Shown: positions 42,960 through 50,855 of the stretch, one piece after another | Position numbering within the stretch: position 1 is the stretch's first letter | Layout: each line of letters starts with the position of its first letter | DNA from: a bacterium | GTDB taxonomy: Bacteria > Armatimonadota > UBA5829 | DNA length: 64,000 bases | NCBI GenBank assembly: GCA_021371935.1 | Contig: JAJFVF010000011.1 | Span: 1 to 64,000 of the forward strand | Direction: 5' to 3' | The notes under the pieces: model-generated | The model's input: only the letters and a program-made list of their open reading frames with translations | Databases searched by the model: none | What the model was told of the DNA's origin: nothing | Program-made: the position numbers and the translations under genes

Positions 42960-44375
42960 ATGGAGCAGGCACCTAGTATGAGTAGCGATAGCGAATCAAT
43001 AGCAATCCGTGATGTGGTATTTATAAGTCATGCAAATCCTGAAGACAATGAGTTTGCGCTCTGGATTTCAACTCAACTAGCACTTCACGGATATAAGGTG
43101 TGGTGCGACCTAACGCAGTTGATTGGAGGCGAGACTTTCTGGACAGATATTCAGCAAATCATTCAACTGCACTGTGTGAAGTTCATTTTCGTTCTATCAC
43201 GTAACTCGAACTATAAGAATGGTACCCTTAATGAGATAGCCGTTGCCACCAGCACTGCATCAATCCATAGACTAGACGACTTTATCATCCCGCTTCATAT
43301 CGACGACTTGCCTCACAGTGAAACCTATGTGGAAATCAAACGTCTAAACGCCATTCCTTTCGAGAATGGCTGGGCAACAGGGCTGGCCAAACTGATTGAG
43401 AAGTTGGAAAAGGACGGAGTTCCCCATGACTCGTCATGCGGTCCTAGTACGGTCGCGTCCTGGTGGAGAAATCATTCTCCAGCCAACCGGTTTATCATTA
43501 CGCAACCACAACATCATCTGTCTAATTGGTTTCCTATTGAAAACTTAACAAGTGACATCTACTTCCATAAGCTTACCAATGGACCACTTAACCGTGATTT
43601 TCCATTATATAATCTGCCCTATCCGGTTTCGGTCTACCGTAATATGCTCATCTCTTTCGCATCCGCTGACGGTTTGTGCTGTCCCTCTGGTCCACGTATC
43701 AAAATAGATCATTCTAAAACAATGTCACTAAAAGAGTTCCTTTCGAAAGGAATAGACATAATGGACGCTCGTCATGCCAGCAACACAATTATCTATCTTC
43801 TCAGAGTTGGCTGGGAACGTGAAATGCGTAAGCGTCAATTGATAAGGTATCAATTGGCTAAAGGTGCAAAATGCTACTTCTTCCGAGATAAACAATTGGA
43901 TAAAAACAAGATCACATTTGTTGGCACTGATGGTAAGACAAAACGTCGAGCCGTTGTAGGCGTAAAAAATCGTACAGATATTGATGGAAGCAAAACAACC
44001 AGATTTTGGCACTTCGGTATAGAAGCTAGGCCTCAGTTGGTGCCATTGCCCACCTTTCGAATAAAACCACATGTAGTCTTTTCTGATGATGGTGCAAAAG
44101 CTTGGGACAATAAAGACAAGCAACATCGAGCACGAAGGCAGCAATGCTGGGATTGGTGGAACGATGATTGGCGAGACAGGCTTTTAGCTGTAATCTCTTG
44201 GCTAACAAACGAAAATGGCTCAATAGATTTGGCTTTGGGAGAATTCGTCACGGCACAGGTGGATAACCGTCCTGTCGATTTTTATAGTCAAGTGCGATAC
44301 GAACCGCCAGAATCTACTCCTATCGAATACAGTGACGAGCCATATCCTAATGAATGGGATGAGGAGGATGTGTGA
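42960..44375 (+). CDS. TIR-APAZ effector subunit of a SPARTA-type system
   Basis: A 471-residue protein. Residues about 18-150 are a TIR domain: DVVFISHANPEDNEFALWIS, GYKVWCDLTQLIGGETFW, and LNEIAVATS with Glu92 the likely NADase catalytic residue. The remainder is an APAZ-type region, which replaces the N-PAZ lobe and binds the partner Argonaute. In SPARTA systems the complex senses invader nucleic acid through a guide and then degrades NAD(P)+. The stop overlaps the Argonaute start (TGATG). Composition is more A/T-rich than the flanking genes, suggesting transfer. The exact start (42933, 42960 or 42978) is uncertain. Confidence 0.85.
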   Translation: MEQAPSMSSDSESIAIRDVVFISHANPEDNEFALWISTQLALHGYKVWCDLTQLIGGETFWTDIQQIIQLHCVKFIFVLSRNSNYKNGTLNEIAVATSTASIHRLDDFIIPLHIDDLPHSETYVEIKRLNAIPFENGWATGLAKLIEKLEKDGVPHDSSCGPSTVASWWRNHSPANRFIITQPQHHLSNWFPIENLTSDIYFHKLTNGPLNRDFPLYNLPYPVSVYRNMLISFASADGLCCPSGPRIKIDHSKTMSLKEFLSKGIDIMDARHASNTIIYLLRVGWEREMRKRQLIRYQLAKGAKCYFFRDKQLDKNKITFVGTDGKTKRRAVVGVKNRTDIDGSKTTRFWHFGIEARPQLVPLPTFRIKPHVVFSDDGAKAWDNKDKQHRARRQQCWDWWNDDWRDRLLAVISWLTNENGSIDLALGEFVTAQVDNRPVDFYSQVRYEPPESTPIEYSDEPYPNEWDEEDV

Positions 44376-45880
44376 TGGATTATCATCTTACATATATTCC
44401 AGAACCACTTCTGCAATTTGGATGCAATCAATCTTTGGAAGATCCACATGATGGATTAAGTCTCTTCGGACCCCTTGACCATGCTCAGACATATGGCATC
44501 AGAATTGGCGTTGTTGGCACACAGAACGGTATTGCTTTATTCCGCGGGTGGCTTGTAAGTATCCGAAGCAGTATCTCAATATCATCGCCACACCTTGCTC
44601 GCCCACCTTTCCCAGGTTTCGAAGCAATATTTCAAACTCGCCTTGAGGGAAAACCCGCTCTTGAGTTGGTAATACCAGATGAAAAGCTTACTACTATTTA
44701 TCTGGATGACATTTACCAACGCGTTTATAAGACTGTTGATGTTTACTCATCCTTAATTTTGGGAGCTGTATCTGGTGAGGATACTGAAGTTGATATTTGG
44801 TTCGTTATAGTTCCAAATGAACTTTACCGCTACTGTCGGCCAAAGTCAGTAGTCGTATTGGATAATCGAGTAAAGGTTGATTCTAAAATGAAATTGTCCA
44901 CGGCACGATCTTTTAGGTCAACCCCTTCATTATTCGAACAGGACAATATTGCTGCAAAGCCCTACCACTATCAGCCGGACTTTCGTAATCAGCTTAAAGC
45001 TCGACTGCTTTCTAATCTTCGTCCCATTCAGATTGTAAAAGAGAGCACTCTTCAACCTTATGATCCAGATACTAGGACTACATGGCGTAAGCCTGTTGAT
45101 TTCTCGTCTGAGATCGCATGGTATTTATCAACCGCTATGTTCTATAAGGCTGGGGGACGTCCGTGGAAATTGAGTGAAATACGCGATGGAGTCTGCTATT
45201 TAGGTATTGTATTCAAACAAGAAGAACGAAGCGGCAAAACAGGGTCGGCATGTTGTGCAGCTCAAATGTTCCTGGATTCTGGAGACGGATTCGTATTCAA
45301 GGGTGCAGTTGGCCCTTGGCACAATCCTAATACTGGTCAATTTCATTTACATAGAGATGCGGCAAGGGAATTAGTTTCTATGGCAAAGACTGCATATCAA
45401 GACAAAATGGGAAAACCTCCGAAGGAAATATTCTTGCACGGTCGCGTTAATTTCGACGACGAGGAGTGGAGAGGATTTAGTGAAGCAGCCGGTGATTCTA
45501 CTGTTCTAGTAGGAGTGCGGATACAACCAAGTAGCAATTTAAAGCTCTTTACTGATAGTACTCTTCCTATACTCAGAGGCTCAATCTTTATTCAAAACAC
45601 TACAACAGCATATCTATGGACGAATGGACTGATACCAAAGATCGGAACATATCCAGGCCGTGAAACTCCAAATCCTTTATTCATTAACATATGCCGTGGT
45701 GAAGCCGGTATAGAGACAGTTGCCAGAGATATTATGGCCTTAACGAAATTGAATTATAATGCTTGTCGTATTAGTGATAGCTTGCCAATAACGCTTAAGT
45801 TTGCAGATGCAGTGGGAGAAATTCTTACTGCAGGGCCAATCACCGCGAAGGCTCCACTGCCTTTCAAATTCTATATGTAG
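44375..45880 (+). CDS. Short prokaryotic Argonaute (MID-PIWI), catalytically inactive type
   Basis: A 501-residue protein of short-pAgo length, lacking N and PAZ lobes. PIWI landmarks are VCYLGIVFKQEERSGKTGSA (the first DEDX Asp position reads Val), then KEIFLHGRVNFDDEEWRGF and LPILRGSIFIQNTTTAYLWT, ending PLPFKFYM as in other short pAgos. Lack of the first catalytic Asp fits a guide-binding, non-cleaving Argonaute that activates the TIR partner. GAGGAGG lies 6 bp before the ATG at 44375. Found directly after TIR-APAZ in the usual SPARTA order. Confidence 0.85.
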   Translation: MDYHLTYIPEPLLQFGCNQSLEDPHDGLSLFGPLDHAQTYGIRIGVVGTQNGIALFRGWLVSIRSSISISSPHLARPPFPGFEAIFQTRLEGKPALELVIPDEKLTTIYLDDIYQRVYKTVDVYSSLILGAVSGEDTEVDIWFVIVPNELYRYCRPKSVVVLDNRVKVDSKMKLSTARSFRSTPSLFEQDNIAAKPYHYQPDFRNQLKARLLSNLRPIQIVKESTLQPYDPDTRTTWRKPVDFSSEIAWYLSTAMFYKAGGRPWKLSEIRDGVCYLGIVFKQEERSGKTGSACCAAQMFLDSGDGFVFKGAVGPWHNPNTGQFHLHRDAARELVSMAKTAYQDKMGKPPKEIFLHGRVNFDDEEWRGFSEAAGDSTVLVGVRIQPSSNLKLFTDSTLPILRGSIFIQNTTTAYLWTNGLIPKIGTYPGRETPNPLFINICRGEAGIETVARDIMALTKLNYNACRISDSLPITLKFADAVGEILTAGPITAKAPLPFKFYM

Positions 45881-46324
45881 TAGCAGATCTATTTTGGCGT
45901 TTCGGGAATGAGTTCCCGAAACGAACCCAACCCGAAAATTACATAATCATCTGAACCGCCAACTATCCATTCGTTGCTTCGGACAGCAGTGAATAGCTGC
46001 TAGTTCTGACATATACATCGGATGCCGCTGCTGAAACCGCCAGACGCAATATGTAGTGCCCTCACCCTAACCCTCTCCCCCAGGAGAGGGAACAAGACTG
46101 GCATCCGCTCTAGACGTAACCAGTATCTAGAAGAATGGTTCACAGCAGATTCCTCGTCGTTCCTCCTCGGAATGACTGGAATCGAAACGCTTAAAATAAT
46201 CAATACAAAATCTCAAATACTAAATCAGGAGCGCCCTCACTCCAACCCGCTCCCCCAGGAAAGGGAGCCGGGCTAAAGTTTGCGCCATACCTGCCAACCG
46301 TCAACTGCCGACTGCCAACCATCC
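45881..46324. repeat. Composite repeat island 3
   Basis: It begins with a perfect hairpin (GTTTCGGGAA-TGAG-TTCCCGAAAC, 45899-45922). Then come family J (CCCTCACCCTAACCCTCTCC, about 46059), family I in reverse (46132-46174), family B in reverse (AATAATCAATACAAAATC, about 46195) and a second family J (about 46233-46275). The order mirrors that of island 1. No gene is seen. Confidence 0.75.
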
Positions 46325-47206
46325 TTAAGGCACAATCAAGCTCAAAGCCTTAGGCACGACCTCTATATCCACATCGCTCTCGCCGTGCAGGTCACCGTCA
46401 AGCTGCATACGCACACTCGGCTCGGATTCCACGTGCACTTTGGCCGCCCTGAAATAGGATGTGCTGGGGTGGGCGATGGAGCCCTGGAATATAGTGTCGA
46501 GCGCCTGGCCGACCAGGTTGATTGCGGTTCGTGCTCCGGCTTCAAACACCAGAATATCCAGCATTCCGTCGTCAAAGATTGCCTGCCGGGCTATCTTGAA
46601 ATTGTGGGCATACGTGCCGCAGTTGGCGGCTATTACAGCGTATGCGTCGGTCTCATATACCGATTTGTCGTTGAAGGTGAGCCGGAAGTGCGCCGGTGAG
46701 AACTTGACAAGTTGCTCTATGATTGCAGGGGCATATGCGACAGTTCCGAGAACGTCTTTTACTTTGGGCGATACGGAGTCGATTACGGCCGCATCGAATC
46801 CAAGCCCTGCCATGAGTATGAACCGCCTGTCCTCTGCCCTGGCGATATCCACATGCCGGGTCTTACCTTTGCGTATAACATCGAGTGCTTTTTGAGTGTT
46901 ATAGACGGGGATTCCGAGATCATGAGCCAGAACATTACCCGTGCCGAGAGGAACAATGCCGAGTGGAATCCCGGAGTCACCGATGCCGTTTATGACCTGG
47001 TTGATCGTGCCGTCTCCACCTGCTGCGATAATGAGATCATAGCCATCATGAGCGGCTTTCCGGGCTGTTTCGGCTGCGTCTTCCGGTCCCGAGGTGATGA
47101 CAGTGCGCATATGAGCGGCGGCTGCGGCATAATCGAGCAGCTTTTTCTTCTCTCTGGCCGCTTTCCCCTGGCCTGAAGTGGGATTGATAATGAGCAGTGA
47201 GCGCAT
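46325..47206 (-). CDS. Diacylglycerol kinase-family lipid kinase (YegS/DgkB type)
   Basis: A 293-residue soluble lipid kinase. LLIINPTSGQGKAAREKKKL is the N-terminal strand-loop, LIIAAGGDGTINQVINGI holds the GGDGT nucleotide loop, IPLGIVPLGTGNVLAHDLGI follows, and the C-terminal QLDGDLHGE completes the family signature. It phosphorylates diacylglycerol or a similar lipid in membrane lipid turnover. GGGAGG precedes the ATG at 47206. A 53-bp hairpin lies directly upstream, between it and purN. Confidence 0.9.
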   Translation of the reverse strand: MRSLLIINPTSGQGKAAREKKKLLDYAAAAAHMRTVITSGPEDAAETARKAAHDGYDLIIAAGGDGTINQVINGIGDSGIPLGIVPLGTGNVLAHDLGIPVYNTQKALDVIRKGKTRHVDIARAEDRRFILMAGLGFDAAVIDSVSPKVKDVLGTVAYAPAIIEQLVKFSPAHFRLTFNDKSVYETDAYAVIAANCGTYAHNFKIARQAIFDDGMLDILVFEAGARTAINLVGQALDTIFQGSIAHPSTSYFRAAKVHVESEPSVRMQLDGDLHGESDVDIEVVPKALSLIVP

Positions 47207-47220
47207 GCCTACACCTCCCA

Positions 47221-47273
47221 AGAAAACGTCTATGTGCGGATGACAAATAAGCTGTTCGCATCCAGACGTTTTC
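47221..47273 (-). other. Long hairpin between purN and the lipid kinase gene
   Basis: GAAAACGTCT pairs with AGACGTTTTC, and GCGGATG/CGCATCC extends the stem inside, leaving a loop of about 15 nt. It ends in TTTTC on one strand and may act as a terminator or processing site after purN. Confidence 0.55.
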
Positions 47274-47327
47274 CTAATCGAAACAAGTGGGCAACCCCCA
47301 CTGGGGGCTCAAAAGGGCGCATATCAT

Positions 47328-47963
47328 CTATCCCTTTTCGGGCGAAACAATAACCTTCCGATTAACTACCCGCAGTCTGCCCTGCGCAAACAGAGCGACC
47401 GCATGCGCATAGGTCTCATGCTCCTTTTCGAGCACACGGGCAGCAATCGTGTCCGGTGTATCGTCCTGCTCGACCGGGACGATTGTCTGCGCGATGATCG
47501 GACCGGAGTCATAGTCTTCGTCCACAAAATGCACCGTTACTCCGGTGAACTTTACCCCACGTGTGATCACAGCCTCATGGACGTGGTGACCATACATTCC
47601 TTTGCCGCAAAACGATGGGATCAGAGCCGGATGGACGTTCATGATTGCGTCTCGATAGGCATCGATTATATTCTGACCCAGGATACGCATATACCCGGCA
47701 AGGCAGATGAGGTCGATCTTATTTTCCTGTAGAGCTTTGAGGACTGCGTCGTCATAGTCCTGTGTATTCTCAAAGCTCTTAGGCGAGATGGAGACTATTT
47801 TGATTGACTGGCTGCGAGCGCGCTCCATGGCGGGTGCATCATCCTTAACGCCTATTACCAGCGCGACCTCGCCGTCAATCTGACCGGTGGCGCATGCATC
47901 GATAATCGCCTGCATATTGCTCCCGCGCCCAGCGCCCGAGACCATCACTGCGATGCGGATCAT
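47328..47963 (-). CDS. purN: Phosphoribosylglycinamide formyltransferase PurN
   Basis: A 211-residue PurN that formylates GAR using 10-formyl-THF (third step of purine synthesis). The N-terminal VMVSGAGRGSNMQAIIDACA, MNVHPALIPSFCGKGMYGHH (catalytic Asn and His) and FVDEDYDSGPII (catalytic Asp) are visible. Its ATG overlaps the purM stop by 4 bp. It is the last purine gene in this run. Confidence 0.95.
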   Translation of the reverse strand: MIRIAVMVSGAGRGSNMQAIIDACATGQIDGEVALVIGVKDDAPAMERARSQSIKIVSISPKSFENTQDYDDAVLKALQENKIDLICLAGYMRILGQNIIDAYRDAIMNVHPALIPSFCGKGMYGHHVHEAVITRGVKFTGVTVHFVDEDYDSGPIIAQTIVPVEQDDTPDTIAARVLEKEHETYAHAVALFAQGRLRVVNRKVIVSPEKG

Positions 47964-48997
47964 ATCACGTTGACCTCTCGACCGCCCCTGTAGACCTCAC
48001 CGATCATCCATGCCATTTCGCCCATCTCTTCCATCTGCTGGACAATTGCGACCCCATGCTCTTTGGGCACGATCAGCACCATCCCGACGCCCATGTTGAA
48101 CGTACGGTGCATCTCAATAGGTTCGATTCCGCCTTTGTCCTGGATGAGTTGGAAGATTGGAGGGACGACCCAAGCTCGTCGCTCAACTGTCACCTGGCAG
48201 TCGCTCGGGAGCACTCTCGGTATGTTGCCATAGAACCCGCCGCCCGTGATATGGACCATCGCATGCACCGGGTGGTCTGCAATTATGGCCGAGACGGGTT
48301 TGAGGTAGCACTTATGCGGGGCGAGCAGCACGTCGCCGAGTATCGCGCCGATCTCCGGGGTATACTGGTCGACCTTATAGTCATTATCCTCAAAGAGGAT
48401 CTTGCGTATCAGAGAGTAGCCGTTCGTGTGCGGACCCGACGATGCAAGCCCGACCAGGACGTCACCGGGTCGGACCTTCGATCCATCGATCACATTTGCC
48501 CGGTCCACCATTCCGATGATGCACCCGGCAATATCGAACTCACCCGGCACATATACGCCGGGCATCTCGGCAGTCTCTCCACCGATGAGCACACATCCGG
48601 CCTCGCGGCATGCCTCAGACATGCCTTTAACCACTTGCTCGACTATCTTCGGGTCCAGCTTGCTGGTGGCGAAGTAGTCCAGAAAAAGGATGGGTTTTGC
48701 GCCCTGGACGAGTATATCATTGATGCAGTGGTTTACAATGTCCTGACCCACCGTGTCGTATTTATCCATCATTGCGGCGATCTTGACTTTGGTTCCCACG
48801 CCGTCGATACTCGATACCAGCACCGGTTCGGCCATAGAGCCTGTATCCAGACGGAACATGCCGCCGAACGTGCCTATATTGGTCAGCACGTTTTCGTTGT
48901 AGGTCGATTGCACGTATTCTTTCATCCGAAAGACGGCTTCTTCGCCCGCTTCTATATCCACACCTGCAGCTTTGTAGGTTGCGCTTTCGTCGGCCAT
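47960..48997 (-). CDS. purM: Phosphoribosylformylglycinamidine cyclo-ligase PurM
   Basis: A 345-residue AIR synthetase. Motifs include YKAAGVDIEAGEEAVFRMK, SIDGVGTKVKIAAMMDKYD, NDILVQGAKPLFFLDY-type segment, GGETAEMPGVY, GLASSGPHTNGYSLIRKI and HITGGGFYGNIPRVLP. It closes the imidazole ring of AIR. AAGGAC lies upstream of the ATG. Upstream, between it and purF, are three regularly spaced hairpins. Confidence 0.95.
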   Translation of the reverse strand: MADESATYKAAGVDIEAGEEAVFRMKEYVQSTYNENVLTNIGTFGGMFRLDTGSMAEPVLVSSIDGVGTKVKIAAMMDKYDTVGQDIVNHCINDILVQGAKPILFLDYFATSKLDPKIVEQVVKGMSEACREAGCVLIGGETAEMPGVYVPGEFDIAGCIIGMVDRANVIDGSKVRPGDVLVGLASSGPHTNGYSLIRKILFEDNDYKVDQYTPEIGAILGDVLLAPHKCYLKPVSAIIADHPVHAMVHITGGGFYGNIPRVLPSDCQVTVERRAWVVPPIFQLIQDKGGIEPIEMHRTFNMGVGMVLIVPKEHGVAIVQQMEEMGEMAWMIGEVYRGGREVNVI

Positions 48998-49053
48998 TAT
49001 AAAGTCCTTAGTTATTAGTTGTTAGTGATTAGTTTGGGTTTCTTTGATCCCTG

Positions 49054-49220
49054 TTCGGGCTGGATATCTGATCCAGCCCGAAACAGAATTATGCAATTTG
49101 AAATTGCAGTTTCCTTTTCGGTCGCGATCGGATATCGCGCCCGAACGTAAGCACGAAACAGAACCATGCGATTTGAAATTGCAGTTTTCTTTTCGGTCGC
49201 GATCAGATATCGCGACCGAA
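49054..49220 (-). repeat. Three tandem 29-nt hairpins between purF and purM
   Basis: Near-perfect palindromes at 49054-49082, 49117-49145 and 49192-49220, each with 12-nt arms and a 5-nt loop. They are separated by related spacers containing CRATTTGAAATTGCAGTTT. Arms begin TTCGGG or TTCGGT and end CCCGAA or CCGAA. The arms of the first and third differ at several positions but both stay fully paired. Confidence 0.8.
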
Positions 49221-49271
49221 CGTAGCCTTCACGCACATCAAAATACTCAATACAAAATATAAAATACTAAA

Positions 49272-50702
49272 TCATAGGGCTGGTGTTTTCTCAAACACGA
49301 ACTTGCTCATCTTCGCTTCTTTAGAGACATCGACAGGATATTTGCCGTCCAGGCACGCGCAGCAGAGCTTGTCTTTCTTGACGCCGATAGCCCGCACAAG
49401 CCCAGGCAGACTCAGGTAACCAAGACTATCCGCACCGATGTGCTGCCTGATCTGCTCAATAGAGAGCTTCGATGCGATGAGTTCGTCCTGGTTCGCCGTG
49501 TCGATCCCATAGAAACATGGATATTTGATCGGCGGGCATGCTATGCGCACATGCACCTCGACAGCTCCAGCATCACGGATCATCTTGATCGTAGGAGCGC
49601 TGGTGGTTCCGCGGACAATAGTATCTTCAACCATTACTACACGCCGGCCTGCAAGAGTTTCTTTGAGAGGTGAAAGTTTCATCCTGACGCCCATCTCGCG
49701 CATGCGCTGGTCCGGCTGGATAAATGTTCTGTGGATGTAACGGTTTTTGATAACGCCTTCTGCGTAGGGGATTCTGGATGCTTCGGCAAGACCGATTGCT
49801 GCGGGGATTCCCGTGTCCGGGATGGGAAAGACTATGTGCGCGCCGGGGCATGGGTGCTCTTTTGCAAGCTCATGACCCATCCTCCTGCGGGCTTCGTGCA
49901 TTGTCCGGTTATACATGCGGCTGTCCGGCCTGGCGAAGTAAACATATTCAAAAATGCAAAGTGCGCGCCCTTCAAGAGGGATAGCCTGATATTCGGTGAG
50001 GCCATTTTCGTCTATGACGACCATCTCACCCGGCTCGACCTCACGAACGAAGTTTGCGCCTATGGTGTTGAATGCACATGTTTCCGATGCGACTGCATAG
50101 TGCGAGCCGTTCAATCGCCCTATACTCAAGGGGCGTATTCCGAACGGGTCTCTGAATGCGATCAGCTTATCCTGTGTGAGCACGACCACCGAATATGCGC
50201 CACGTATTTTGCTCATAGCATACTTGATTGCGTCTTCTATGGTGCTTGCGCCGGATGTTGCGATGAGTTTGAGAATAACTTCGCTGTCGTTTGTGGTTTC
50301 GAGTTCTATGCCGGATGCTTCAAGCTCATCGCGCAATGGTCCCGCGTTTACAAGATCGCCATTATGCGCCAGAGCTATATTGCCAAAGTCACATTCGCAG
50401 AGCATCGGCTGAACGTTGCGCAAAATGCTCGACCCTGTAGTTGAATATCGAGTATGCGCGATTGCGATGTGCCCTTTGAGCGACGCCAGCGTGTCCTCAT
50501 GGAAGACCTGGGTGACAAGACCCATATCGCGGTGAAGGCGGATACACTTGCCGTCCGATGCAGCTATCCCTGCGCTTTCCTGTCCACGATGCTGCAGTGA
50601 GAAGATGCCAAAGAATGCGAGCCTCGCCACATCCTCACCGCCGCTGCAAATTCCGAATACTCCGCATTCTTCCGCAATTTCGGGCCTGTCTATGTAGATC
50701 AT
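49272..50702 (-). CDS. purF: Amidophosphoribosyltransferase PurF
   Basis: A 476-residue enzyme catalysing the first committed purine step. The glutaminase nucleophile is Cys of EECGVFGICSG after a short propeptide, as in the Bacillus-type enzyme. RYSTTGSS, the PRPP loop VVMVEDTIVRGTT and C-terminal cysteines (KDKLCCACLDGKYP) for an iron-sulfur cluster are present. The start at 50702 with AAAGGAA is preferred; the longer frame would translate a family D repeat. Confidence 0.95.
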   Translation of the reverse strand: MIYIDRPEIAEECGVFGICSGGEDVARLAFFGIFSLQHRGQESAGIAASDGKCIRLHRDMGLVTQVFHEDTLASLKGHIAIAHTRYSTTGSSILRNVQPMLCECDFGNIALAHNGDLVNAGPLRDELEASGIELETTNDSEVILKLIATSGASTIEDAIKYAMSKIRGAYSVVVLTQDKLIAFRDPFGIRPLSIGRLNGSHYAVASETCAFNTIGANFVREVEPGEMVVIDENGLTEYQAIPLEGRALCIFEYVYFARPDSRMYNRTMHEARRRMGHELAKEHPCPGAHIVFPIPDTGIPAAIGLAEASRIPYAEGVIKNRYIHRTFIQPDQRMREMGVRMKLSPLKETLAGRRVVMVEDTIVRGTTSAPTIKMIRDAGAVEVHVRIACPPIKYPCFYGIDTANQDELIASKLSIEQIRQHIGADSLGYLSLPGLVRAIGVKKDKLCCACLDGKYPVDVSKEAKMSKFVFEKTPAL

Positions 50703-50745
50703 CGTAATTCCTTTGATCGAGCTGTTATTTACATTTTCTACCGCT

Positions 50746-50813
50746 GTCATTCCCGCGAAAGCGGGAATCCAGGTGTCACAACTTACTGGATTCCCGATCA
50801 AGTCGGGAATGAC
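50746..50813 (+). repeat. Family D inverted-repeat pair
   Basis: GTCATTCCCGCGAAAGCGGG at the left and CCCGATCAAGTCGGGAATGA at the right form a hairpin-capable unit between purL and purF. Similar units are at 29322-29407 and 54339-54419. A degenerate family E element follows at about 50822. Confidence 0.8.
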
Positions 50814-50855
50814 AACACTTCCTGATGGTCGGCGGTATTCTTAACTCCGGCCAAT

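Noticed and set aside
44375-45880. Argonaute as a guide-directed nuclease
   Set aside because: The first catalytic Asp position of the PIWI domain is Val and the protein is of the short type, so signalling to the TIR partner is the better reading.
49054-49220. Three similar hairpins as a CRISPR array
   Set aside because: The units are palindromes with nearly identical spacers of unequal length, and no cas gene is present.
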